Part shown: one piece after another, positions 33,971 to 45,539 of the stretch
Position numbering within the stretch: the first letter of the stretch is position 1
How the letters are laid out: each line of letters opens with the position of its first letter
From: Botrytis cinerea B05.10
Lineage: Eukaryota; Ascomycota; Leotiomycetes; Helotiales; Sclerotiniaceae
Reading direction: 5' to 3'
DNA: 64,000 nucleotides
NCBI RefSeq assembly: GCF_000143535.2
Contig: NC_037316.1
Location: 434,001-498,000, forward strand
Notes under the pieces: model-generated
Seen by the model: the letters and a program-made list of their open reading frames with translations, nothing else
Database searches by the model: none
Told to the model about the DNA's origin: nothing
Program-made: the position numbers and the translations under genes

Positions 33971-36472
33971 TTACTTCTCCTCAACCTCTGGCTCAACCTT
34001 CTCGGCATCCGTCATGACCTCGTCACCATTTGCTCCACTCTCTGCTGCCTCCATGGCCATTGCAGCTTGTTTAGCAGCTTCGGCCATATCTCTCTTCCTC
34101 TGTAATTCAGCCTCTTCTTGTTTCCTGACTTCCTCACGCTCAGCTTCAACCTTGTCAAAGTAGCGTTGAGCAATAGGTCCTGCTACCATGCGGATGTCGT
34201 CCATCTTTGCTACGTAGACAGCCTTGGTTGCATCTTCACCTTCATCGTAGAGCCAGTCCTATTTGATAGTTAGTATGACAAATTCCAGGTGCAAGCAAAT
34301 TGGGGAAAAAACTAACCTCGCTAGCCTCAAGCTTAGCCTTCAACTTCTCCTTCTCCTCATCACTTGCGAACTCGGCATATTGGTCATCAATCTTGCTTCT
34401 CATTTCGTAAATGTAAGTCTCGAGTTCGTTCTTCTTCTCCTCGGTATCGGCGACCAATTTGTCTTCCATGTTCATGGTGTTTTCTTGTTCGGAAGCAGTG
34501 GCAATGGCGGCGGTGTCGAGGGAAGCGGTACCAGAAACGATTGGAAGATCGCCCTTTCGGACTTGCTTCTTGACCTTTCTGGTCTTTGGCTTATCATCGG
34601 TGTCCATAGCCTTGGTGGTGTGCGTTAGTTTATTATGTCCCTGTAAACGGGGACGTTTTGCGATAGGCTCGTCTTCGAAAGGGGGTTGAATATTGTTAGA
34701 AATTTGGTTACTCACATCATCCTTCTTCTCACCATCCTTCTCTGGGATTGGCTCCTCAACCTCCATATCCTCAACATAGTAACCTTGTTCAACGTTCAAG
34801 ATACCATGTAAATTGAGACGGGCCTTCAATTTACAGATCATGAAATCATCCTTGGAGTCAGCCTTAACGTTCTTCACGGTGAATCTTCCGATCCATGGGT
34901 TCATTGTGCCGGGTAGTAATTCTGGCTTGGCATATTTGGCCTCCAAGTTAAATGGTTCCTTTCTGTAGAAAGTAAGGATCTTGGTTGATGGCATAATTCC
35001 ACCTCTGTTGAAAACAGTGAGGCTGGTATCCTCATCTGGGATATCTGGGGATTTCTCCCATGTGAATTCGATTGGGTAGTTAACGATATCGTGAATGGCG
35101 AAGTCGCGGACACGGAAAACTGGGGAAAGAATGGCGCAGCTGAAAGCACATCCTCTCGCGATAGCCTCATCTTGGTTGAGGGTGAAGGAAAGGTTCTTTC
35201 CGAAGAATTGTTGGATGCGCTCCTTGAGAGCTGGGACACGTGTGCAACCACCGACAAGTTCAATAATGTCGATATCCTCAGCCTTCAACCCCGCATCGGC
35301 CAAAGCTTGCTCCAGAGGAACGTGGGCCCGGCTGAGAAGTGGCTCAACAAGTGCCTCGAGCTCCTCACGCTTCAACATGGCGCTAACATCAACGTCGTTC
35401 ATCAAAGATTCAATGTTGAGAGGAGCCATGGCGTTGGCGGACAAGATCTTCTTTAACTTCTCGGCACCAGCAGCAACACGGACCATAGCCTTAGGGTTGG
35501 ACTTGATATCGATCTTGTATTTCTCCTTGAACTCTGCGGCGAAATGCTCAACCAAAGCCTTGTCGAAGTCTCGTCCACCGAAATGTCTATCGTAAGCAGT
35601 TGACTTGACGGTGAGTTCACCCTTTCTGAATTCCACAATCGAGGCGGTATAGTTGGAGTGACCAATATCGATGAAGGCCACACGACGGGGTTTCTCTTCT
35701 GGGGTTGGGAGATCCAATTTGGTAATACCCCAACCCAATGCAGCGGCTGTGGTATCGTTCATTAAACGGAGGAGCTTGACACCGGCAATCTCAGCAGCAT
35801 CCATCAAACTTCTTCGTTGAACATCGGTGAACCATGCTGGTACGCTCATGACCATATCTGATACTGGAAGCTTCAACTCAACAGAAGCGGTTTGTTTGAT
35901 CTTGCTCAGGTACATAGCCACGAGTTGAGTAGCAGTGTATCTTTCCTTCTTGCCCAAATATGTGACTTCCGCACCAACTTGACCGTTAAGGTCGACGAGA
36001 GGAGCCGAGACATAATCTTGTTCTAAAGCGACATCTGGGTCCTTTAACGATCTGCCTGCCAATCTCTTGAGGGATCCAACAGTGTTCTTGAGGTTGGAGA
36101 TTTCTTGTGTCTTCGCTGGTTCACCGAGGTATCTGGCTTTGGGTCCGAAACCTACGAGGGAGCTAGATGGCAGATGTGTTAGAAATGCTATGCAAGTGAA
36201 GTGAATCAAGATAACTTACGGAGTTGCACGATTCGAAACTTCGTTTGTGATCTGCGCAAAAAAAAAAGTTAGCATAACAGCCCCCACCAAAGGGAAAACC
36301 CATCCAAGAGAGTGAAGAGACATACGACATCGACACCACGGTTTCTTGCGACCGCGATGACTGTGTTAAGAGTACCGAAATCTACACCGACGACTAGAAT
36401 AGCACGACAGTTAGCATTCAAGGTCTGATCCCAGAGAAGAAGGAGGGAAAGTAGCCATCACGTACCAGACAT
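33971..36472 (-). CDS. hsp88: heat shock protein Hsp88 (Hsp110/SSE family)
   Basis: Six exons, in reading order: 36466-36472 (7 nt), 36326-36393, 36220-36251, 34716-36162, 34317-34610 and 33971-34258, giving 711 aa, about the size of Neurospora Hsp88. Hsp110 proteins are nucleotide-exchange factors and holdases working with Hsp70 in the cytosol. Splicing gives MSVVGVDFGTLNTVIAVARN, then NEVSNRATPSLVGFGPK, the Hsp110 form of the Hsp70 ATPase start (GTLNT region). The ATPase domain (about 1-385) includes MSVPAWFTDVQRRSLMDAAE and IELVGGCTRVPALKERI. The beta domain, an acidic linker and a helical lid follow, ending in Glu-rich VEPEVEEK. The fifth intron (34611-34715, 105 nt) is stop-free and a multiple of three. 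It has GTGAGT, an ACTAAC branch and AAG ends, and removing it restores KKDDAMDTDDKPKTRK, so I treat it as an intron. A phased heat-shock element lies upstream. Confidence 0.95.
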
Positions 36473-36774
36473 ATTGAGTTTGAGTTTGTTGTCTTTGCGC
36501 TTCAAAGTAAATGGGGGTATGGAGAGGTAAGAAGAAGACGATTCTTCTGACGATAAGGGAAGAAAAGGTATCTAAAAAATTGGAATTCCTTTGGGGAAAG
36601 TCTAAAACGAAAAAGATGAAAACTTTTTGGGGGGGAATATGGGAAAGGTGTTTCTCGTTGATTGTCAAATCCTCAAGTTGGTTTTGGATTGGACAAAAGT
36701 ACGAAATAGAAGGGGTTCTCAGAAATTTTAATTTTTCAGTCTAAGCTGGCGAAGGCGCGGTCCGTTGTCTACAA

Positions 36775-36801
36775 CCACACCACACCACACACACACACAC
36801 C
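36775..36801. repeat. CA-rich microsatellite in hsp88 promoter
   Basis: CACAC units ending in an uninterrupted (CA)n run, just proximal to the heat-shock element. Confidence 0.8.
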
Positions 36802-36822
36802 AAGCGCTTCCAGTCTAACGAA

Positions 36823-36845
36823 GAAACTTCTCGATCTTTCTCGAC
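36823..36845. promoter_or_regulatory. phased heat-shock element upstream of hsp88
   Basis: Five alternating 5-bp units at constant spacing: GAA (36823), TTC (36828), GAt (36833), TTC (36838), GAc (36843). Three are perfect nGAAn units and two match 2 of 3 bases. About 350 bp upstream of the hsp88 ATG. This is the recognised layout for trimeric heat-shock factor binding. Confidence 0.6.
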
Positions 36846-36994
36846 CAATTCACACATTACATCAGGGAATTTGCCATATACGGCTATTTGCATGTAATAG
36901 ACGACAGCCTTGTTCTTGGATTAAACCCAACTGGGTGTATTAATAAACGTAAATATCCATAATAACGTGTGGCATATATGCATCAATTATATAT

Positions 36995-37034
36995 TCTTTT
37001 CTTTCATTCTTTCGTTCTTTCGTTCTTTCTCTCT
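36995..37034. repeat. CTTT/CGTTCTTT-type repeat
   Basis: Imperfect tandem pyrimidine repeat with TTCGTTCTTTCGTTCTTTC core. Confidence 0.7.
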
Positions 37035-38016
37035 TCCTCCGGATATCGATATAAATCCTTACGAACAGTTGCATCTACACTGACATCTGCACTCACACCC
37101 ACACACCTAAAACCCCTCCCTCTTCCCCAAACACTTGCACCTCCAGCCCATTCTCCCACTTTCTACTAACTTCGTCCACCCCTCTTAGTCACGTGACACG
37201 TCGATAAAGGCTGCGATAAGGCGAAAACAAACAGGCGGGAAGAAAATGGGTGAGCCACCAAGCCAACCCGGGCAGGAGGAGGAGCCACTCTGAGCCACTT
37301 TGTTGGTACAGTGACGTCTGTTTGGTGGGGGGTGGGAAAATGTTGTGTTGGCAATTTTTGATCAAAGAGCCCAAAGAGAATCGGAAACCACATCATAGGC
37401 AGTCTCGCCCTACTCTTTGTCACAAAATCAATACATGTTAGGTATCTAGTTTCATTGGGACCATTATAGACATTGGCATTAATAAACGAATGCACATGTC
37501 TAGTCACAGTAAAAGGATGATGATTTCTTGGAATCCACATCCGTCATAAATAAGGGTATTGGTCAAAGAAATCTCCAACATCAACGCTTACATTAAAAAC
37601 GTAGACTTGACAGCAAAATTGTGTACTTTATTCGAATTATTGTACTGTAGCTCTCTCTTCAGTTTTCTTTCATCATTAATTACAACTCGTGCCAAAATTT
37701 ATCCTCCTTTGGCTTCTATGATGCAAAATTCCTCCACGTGCCTTTCTATGCTCGTGGTCTGGTATGGTTGTTTTTACGCCGCGCTATGCCCATTTCAATA
37801 TGGTGTATAAAAAACCATCAAAATGCAGGATGCAATATGCAGATGCCATGCTGTGTGAATGCCCTTTGTAACGCCCAAGAATTTCACCCCTCCCCTATGC
37901 TTGTTCCGTAGAACTTTTCAGCCGATGAACCTTCCTACAGGCTCTTTGGGCCCAACCCGATAAATCCCATTTTCCCATACAGAATGCTAAAACCCTATTT
38001 TCACCTAAGACTCTTC

Positions 38017-40545
38017 TCAACGTTTTGGTTTCGGTTCGGGAGAGTTTGAACTGTCAGAATGGTGATCTCTATCCGATCGTTGGTCGTCCATCTCAATTGG
38101 GTCATCCCTCGAATTGGAACGAATCAAAGACAAACGACCCAGAGGACTTCGTCCATTTCGGTACGAAGATGCTTGAGGAACTGCCAAAGAATTTGATGTC
38201 GTTCCATCCATGGACGCCAAAGATTCCACTGAATCTTGGAAGCTACCCTTGGCCTCAGGTCCATCAGGAATTTCATAAACGTATCCCTAAATAGATAGTT
38301 AGCGCTATTCAATTTTCTCAGAACCATGGTTGCTTACCTGGTTGTAGTATGCTCCAGCTGGTGCCTTTTGATTGGCTTGAGCAATCTCGTACTTCTTTCT
38401 ATCCTCTTCTCCCATAATACTCTCCACTCGTCTTGGCATATACACTGAATTTGTACCGGTAAACCCTGACACGTAACTATCGATAGATTCTCTAGATCCC
38501 GTGGGGTTTCGCCCAGAAGGTGCAACGCGTCCGACAGCAACGCTAGTAAGAGAGTCATTGACATGCTCATACCATCCACCTGGGAGTCTCTCCGCAGCTG
38601 CGAAACGACCTTCGAGACGAGTCGGAGGCAATAAAGGAAGCGTTGGGCGGCGAACGACTTGGTTGTTTCGAGCTTCGGCAGCGGGTTTGAATGTTTCTGG
38701 AATAACATTAAGCTCATCTCCAGCCTCCTCTGCTGCTTCGATAACTTGTTGTGGACTTGTGGTCGAATCGGCAGCTCCAGCATCTGCTCGAGGTCCACCC
38801 CAAGTTCGTTGTCCGCAAGTGAAGATGCCATAAACCATGTAATACCAGTTGAAAAAAGGATTGATGATGAACATCAATGGGTAGAGCCAAATCTTGAAAC
38901 GACGGAGTTTAGCACCAAAGTAGATCATCATCAGCCAATTGAGGCCGAGTGATATACCAATAAATCCAACTGGGAGATCTTGAACTTTCTTAGTAGTTGT
39001 GACGATTGAAAGTACCATAATGAAGAATAGTAGAGCTGTTGTTCGGATCGTGTTCTGCATAAATCGCACGACGGCCAGGATTGGATATCTCTTCCAGATT
39101 CTGATGTCAGTCAACATACAAACTTCATTGGTGATAAATCCCAGGAACCAACGACGACGCTGCTTAATCAGAGATTGGTAAGTTTGAACAGCTTCGGTCT
39201 TGCAGAAAGCAGAGGTACACATTTGAATCTGAAACCTCTTCTTTGCTCCAATCATGAAAAGATGGGTGAGCCATCGATCCTCTCCCAAATGGCATTTACC
39301 GTAATCGAAAAGATCATCGCATTGCTCAGCCTTGTCAGCAAAATAGTACTTGGCCATACGGCGAAAGGCAGAAAATCGTAGCATCGTTAAAGCTCCCGGC
39401 AAGCACGTGACGGAACCACAACCTGACTCGACCGTTCGCTCAAAGAGTTGGCCGTGAATATATTCCATATCTTGGAGCAGAGTAATAAGACTGTGTTTCT
39501 TTGTAGTCGAAGTAATCACACCTGTCATTGCCAGCATGTCTCTGGTGTTCCCCGGGCTCAGCTCCATATCGTACATGAAGTTCTGGAGACAAACACGATC
39601 CAAAATACAATCGGAGTCGATAAAAAGAATGAACAGATTGTCATTGCGCTTCAGGTATTCGGTATAAACTTTGTCGATCAACTTGAATGTGGCTTTCTGA
39701 CAATGTCGTTTTCCGCCGTGTGGAAATCGAGAGACTGTAATCCGGGCAGTTCGGTAGGTGACGTCGATACTCTTTGGGTAGGAATCTAGAGACAACGGAA
39801 CTCCTAGTGCTTCAATCGTCTTAAGGTATAATTCATCCTCTTGATCGCCATCGAAGGAAAGAAAGACGTGAATACAAGAAGGAGGGTAATCGCAATCCAC
39901 AATTGAATCGATAGCCGTCACCAAAATATCTGGTTCTTCCTTGTAACATGGCATGACAATCACAACCTTTGGTGCTGAGTGCTCATCCAACACTTGCTTT
40001 ATACGCTTTTTTCGTCCCAAGGAATTTGTTACAATTTGGTAGACGCAAAAGAGCCATGGAATCGTAAGAAGAGCCGCGAATGACCAAAATCCGAACCATT
40101 GAAGAAAGCTGACCATTTCTTTGGGGAAGTATTGAGTGACTCCTTCTGGTAAAGGGAGTGTGACAACCATAATGGGCAGGTAAATTGCTCTGTAGAAGAT
40201 CCCGATTAGCAAAGCCGACATATGTATATCCTTGAATAGATTTCGTACCTCAAGAGAAAGAAAATAATCGCCACTATTATTGACAAAACCCGGACGGACC
40301 AGTGCTCAGCCTTTTGGAAAACTTTGAATAGACAATACATGAACGCCGCCAGCCAGAGAAACCACTCGAGAAATGCGGCAAGCATGACTGAACCCATTAT
40401 AGCGGTATAGACGATCTGGAACCAAAATTGTCAGTGAACTACTCCTCACAGCTCCGTCGCGAGAAAGAGCTAGGGCATGAGTCTGAATAGAGAACAAACT
40501 ACTCACATCTCTCACCGGCCATGGTGAAGTATCGTATTGAACCAT
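38017..40545 (-). CDS. chitin synthase without myosin domain (class VI chsD / class VII Chs7 by nomenclature)
   Basis: Four exons in reading order: 40507-40545, 40249-40415, 38338-40189 and 38017-38286, giving 775 aa. All junctions keep frame (introns of 91, 59 and 51 nt; GTGAGT, GTACGA and GTAAGC donors). It is a GT2 enzyme that polymerises N-acetylglucosamine from UDP-GlcNAc across the plasma membrane. Hydrophobic N-terminal segments (about 14-35, 50-80, 100-125) precede the catalytic domain: VVIVMPCYKEEPDI, FIDSDCILD (about 258-267), GEDRWLTH (about 371-378) and QRRRW (412-416), the signature of processive chitin synthases. C-terminal membrane segments (about 430-520) and a disordered Ser/Pro/Arg-rich tail follow. 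The single non-myosin domain layout fits the small class named VI in Aspergillus or VII in Magnaporthe. MVQYDTSPWPVRD was chosen as start; an upstream in-frame codon is possible. Confidence 0.87.
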
Positions 40546-43283
40546 CTTGAACTCCGAAGAACAGTTTTGAATGTGGTAAACTTTCGGCAGAAGGGTGGTA
40601 TGATCTGGACCGAATATCAAATCGCCGACTGCGGTATCTCAAGTTGAGGGACAGAAGAACACCATGCGCGAAGTTTCGAAAAGTGCCCGTCTGGGGATGA
40701 GTGATAACTGAAAAGCAAATTCGTCAGAGTGTGCCTGTGAGGAAATTTGTGATGAATCAAACGTACAAAGCAATGACTCTCCAGCAAATTGGCTAATCCG
40801 AGTAATTCAGAGATCTTTAGTAACACGATATCCGAGTTCCTGTTTAACCAGGTAAAATTCGAGAATAATTATGTTGAGCAACGCTCCGCCTATTCGGTCG
40901 AAGAGTTTAGACACAAGATGATGACGGAAAGAATAAATGGTATTCACTCAGGAAGGCGGGTTTGAGGCTTAGATTATTTCTGTATGATTTCGTGAAATGA
41001 TGGTGAAAAGGAGAATGAAATGCGGGTTATCGTGGTTTGCTGCAGGTTGGACTATCACAGCAGGAAATGGGTGAAGGCTGCAGTATCAAGTCTTGGTATA
41101 TCGAATTAATGTTTGGTTGAAACGAATGGATGCCCGTTAGATGCGAAATGGTCCCGAAAGGAGAACTGAGGTTTCACCAAACGATTTGAGGAATTAAAAT
41201 TTCTTTTGGAATGATGAAAGGAAAAGGAAAGATTCAATCTTCCAGCTATGGTGACAAAGTAAAAAGTTAAGAAGGGGACAGTAACATGACCGTGGGAACG
41301 AATGGATATGATGGCAATGTATGAATGTATGCTGGCTCCAACGACGACCGAGCACAGAGTCTTTCCCTTGGAAGAATGATTAAATGTGGAAGGAAGATGA
41401 TGAGGTCGAAGAAGGGTAGGTATGTGAAGATCAAGTAGGAAGGCGAATATCAAAAGGAAGGCAAAGCATTCACCCCTGCTTAACTTGAGGGAGGAGGGGG
41501 GAGGTGGGCGAGGACCTTTTTCTTATACCTATGTACCTACCTGCCTCCTGCAGTGCATGTTGGAAATTGTGAAATGATCGACCGTTTCTTTAGACTGCGT
41601 CCGTGGGGCTGCGAAGGGCATCCAAACTACACTGCATTGGAAAAAGCTGAGATGAAATAAGTGTGACCATTGGCTCCTTGGCTCCGATTGTTTGCTCGCC
41701 TTCCATGTTCGCCATATAAATATCACGGTCGCGGCGCGAGGGAGGTGTCGTGCGCGATGGAGGGAAGTGGGATGAAAATCAAAAGAGGGTACGAGTGCCT
41801 AGTAAGCTGCGAGACTCGTTTGGGCAAGGGCGCATCTAATTCCTCGCGGCGCTTTGATGATCGTGGGGGTTGTGGTGGTTGTGGTGGTGCAGTGCAGTGC
41901 AGTGGAGCTGGATTGTTTTTCCGGCCAAGCTATCTGGGTCTTTGGTCAGTTCCCTGGTGGTTCTCACTTCCAATTCACACATCGTTCCTTTCCGCTGGGG
42001 CGAGGAGGTCCAAGTGTTCCCGGCTGATGCTGGCAGTGGTTGGGGCCACGGTTCACCGGGTTGCATGACCGAGCTGGGCGCATCGGAACAGGTATTGCTC
42101 TATGGACATGTATCTGCAGCCACCGTCGATATGCCTTCTTCACGATATCCTTCCTGGCCATGTCCTTCCCGCGCTCTAAACTGCCCACGCCATCCCAGGT
42201 GCAACGTCTTGAAAGAGGCATATGTTCACGCAAATACTAGCAACGTACAAATATCCGCAATATCTGACCCAGCCCAGCCAAGCCTGGGTCTTTTCCATTC
42301 CCTGGCTAGCATGGATGTAAGGGTCATGAGTGGCCGGTTTCATCTTGCAGCTAAGAAGCGAGTACCGTTCCAACGCGGTTACAAGAAGCACAACAGCCAA
42401 TTCTTTGCGAATATATGGATTAGCTTTGCATGATACCTGCTACTTGCCAGCCAGAAGAGTATGCTGTAGAGAGCGACTCGTTAGCTCTGCACAAATCGAT
42501 TCTTTTCCATCGGTTTCTTGCTGACATTGTATCATCATCGGCAGATCATTGGCTCACGGGGTGCGAGGGAGATGGGTTAAAAATAAAAATGATCATCAGG
42601 TTTCGAAACTCTTTTTTAACCGTAGCAGACATAGCCTCCTCCACATTCCATCCACATTCACATTCACATTCACATCACGTTTTCCACGTCCTCGCATCAA
42701 AGATCGGGTACTTTAGTCGCTTCCAAGGTCCAATTACTCACGATGCTTTGATTTAGTCCAGTGGACTAAAATTGCCTTGTCCTTTCCCGTGAGTGATTCG
42801 CTCTGGCTTGAGGACTTTCATCAAGCTAAATTTCTAGGGCGGTTGGACCCTGACTCTCGGCTTGCAATGATTCTACGTACATTCGATGAAGACACGGCAG
42901 TATTGCATGCGAACATGCATAGTACCAAGTTAGACAACATAGGAGAACATGAAAACTATCCGAAATGGGAATACCCAGACCGAAACAGATGCGATCCAGA
43001 ATTATTCTTTACAATATCCCAGGATCACAACCTTCTTTTCGAAATGCACTCAACATCTTACATTTTGTGGGGAGTTGAGGTTATGCCGTCCATATCTATT
43101 TTCTTCTTCTCTTGCGCCAAGGTGGGTGCCAACACGAGCTACCATTTCGTTTGCACTGTAACGGTAGGTTTGCAGAAAGGATGATACCAGAAGAACTTCA
43201 ACTACTATTGATATTTGTGGACAGTAACAATACGGTCAAATCAGGGAGAATCGTGAGGGCGTGAGCATGTTTTTGCTCCTCTG

Positions 43284-43355
43284 CGTCCTCTTCGTCCTCT
43301 TCGTCCCCTTCGTCCCCTTCATCCCCTTCGTCCCCTTCGTCCCCTTCGTCCTACA
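43284..43355. repeat. 9-bp minisatellite, about 8 copies
   Basis: Tandem CGTCCCCTT/CGTCCTCTT units in a row with few substitutions (one CATCCCCTT). The period is a multiple of three, but no plausible gene frame contains it. Confidence 0.85.
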
Positions 43356-45539
43356 AGGATGACGAGTCCCTCAGCTGTTTGTTACATTTCCCTTCTTCCT
43401 GGTATCATCGGTGTAGCCCTCGACGATAAAAACGGTTGCGCCAATGGCCTACATGGTGATCTGGCTTTCATCCGTCGGACGGAAGATGTCAGCCGTCAAG
43501 CTTTCATGGCCATTCCGTGCATTGCATCTGTTCACTGTTTGTACCGCAGGTCTTCGTTAACATCAAGCCACAAATGTCTAGACAATGGATATGGCCCCCT
43601 CGTGCCCCTCAACAAATACGATGTAATAAGAGATTGAGTTAGCAATCGAAAAGCCTCCATCTACGCCACAAGGGACATCCTGTTCAACCTCTCAGATCTT
43701 TAAAATACGTTCATTTGCATTGACCGTCCTCAGACCTTTTGACACCTGGGTATGAATCAAAAACATCAGCAAACTTTTGTGGAAGTATTCCTAACCCGGG
43801 GACCAGATGTGCCGGCATTGCTAAGGATGTACCTAGATAGGTAGGATGTTTTGACGATTTTGACTATTTATTCTTGATTTCAAATACCATTTAATCGTCA
43901 CCTAATAGAAAGACTTGTCGATCGACTGTACGATATCTATCAAAGATCATTGGTCGTTTCTCCATGAGAGATTCGAACCCTTTACTCTGTACAGTCTTCA
44001 ATCCTTTCAGCTAGACATCCTCCTGAGTCTGCATCGTTGCTTTTTCCTTACCTTGCCTTACTTGACCTTACCCTCGGCTCATCCGAGAATGTTTTTCTTT
44101 TCATTTGCTCTCATCAACCACTCTGAACCAAGCGTGCTGGAGTAGGTACCATCGTACTTACAGTACATTTAAGGATCCTCGGAAAGGAATGGTACGCCAG
44201 GTTACCAAAATCCATATGGTGCTTCGTCAAAAGATCGTCAAAATCTCATTTAATACTGGAGAATGAGAATCGGAGTGTTTTTAGGTGTTGTTCTAACGAA
44301 ACTTAATCTCAGCTTCCTCACTCGAACCCGATTTTGTGCTTCTATGGGATTGTGTGTGCATCATACCTGTACCTACATCATACCTACACATTCTAATAAC
44401 ACGGCTACTGAATAATTGATCAGAATAACACCCAAAACACACAAGTTCGATATGACGCCTCAACAAGCCGCAGATAAACATCAGACGGATGGATATCTGC
44501 GGCGTTATGTGAGTATGTATGACTTTATTATTTTAGTCTCATCCACAACTAAAAAGTCCGGTATCATCTTGAAACAAAAGATCGCAAGGAAGATTCAAGG
44601 TCAATGCTTTCACCTTTCACCGCCTCCTCCTCAAATTTTTCATTTCTGCCCTCTTATCGTCATCATGATTCAGATTTTGTTTTTTTCCTCGCAAAAATTT
44701 GTAACTTCCTAAGTGGCGGAGTCAGTCCTCGTATTATGTTGGCACACATTTTGTGGTGCAAGTTGTCAAATGTATCAAATTTTCATATAAACATATAAGC
44801 AACCCCTTTTATACACATGGATTTTTTATACATACCACCCTGCCTAGGTACCATGTGCTTGGAATACTTACGATTCAGTACCAGTATTATTAGGGTGAGT
44901 GTATGACAAGCGAGTGCTCATCCTTTGGTTAGCAGACGACCTGAGCGGTAGGTGGATTGTCAAAATCTAGATCTTAGTCCCGATTTTTGGTGTCAAAATG
45001 GTTGGTAATTTCATCTAGATTTAGGTTTGGGATTTTGATTACTGATAGTATTTGCACATCATCGATGTTGATTATATTACCAGTCTTTGCTCTGCTTTGC
45101 TCTTGCGAAATATAGATTATCTAGTCTTTCAAATTAGCATGTCTTTTCGATATAGAGAGTTGGTTAACTTCTTAGTATTCTCTCTTCTTCAATCTAGTTT
45201 AAGTATAAACTTCCATCAATCGAATTGGCAACAGTAATTGGACTGTCTCAGCAGAATTTGTCCCTTCTCTTTGACCTCGAACATCAAAAAAAAAAATGAA
45301 AAATAACTTTGACAGAAGAGTGTACATGATGGAATAAACTTGTCTTCTAATTTCATTCCTTTGACTGCTTGTATACTCCATCCCATACCATCCCTAGTTA
45401 AAGGCGGACGGACTTAAACTTCATAGTGTGTAAATGAACAGATGCAGTGTGAATATCTATCTCTATGTATTCCGTCAACCGGTAAAGTTCCTTCTTGTTC
45501 ATTTGATTGATACTGGGGATTGTAATTAGGGAGGGTTTT

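Larger units (their letters stand above)
36473..38016. other. intergenic 1.5 kb: hsp88 promoter and chitin synthase 3' flank
   Basis: Holds the heat-shock element, a CA-rich repeat at 36775-36801 and a CTTT-type repeat near 36995-37034. No supported ORF. Confidence 0.55.

Noticed and set aside
41870..42433. 187-codon plus-strand frame
   Set aside because: No domain, no plausible composition (Trp/Ser/Cys-rich start), overlapped by comparable frames on both strands; likely chance.
42777..43184. 135-codon plus-strand frame
   Set aside because: No recognisable motif or splice partner; context is repeat-rich intergenic DNA.
43940..44020. tRNA-like sequence on the minus strand (TAGCTGAAAGG A-box-like, GGTTCGAATC B-box-like, possible GTA anticodon)
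   Set aside because: A and B box strings are present, but the 7-nt acceptor strands do not pair and the anticodon stem is poor. Could be a decayed or mitochondrial-derived remnant; not supported as a gene without a covariance-model score.
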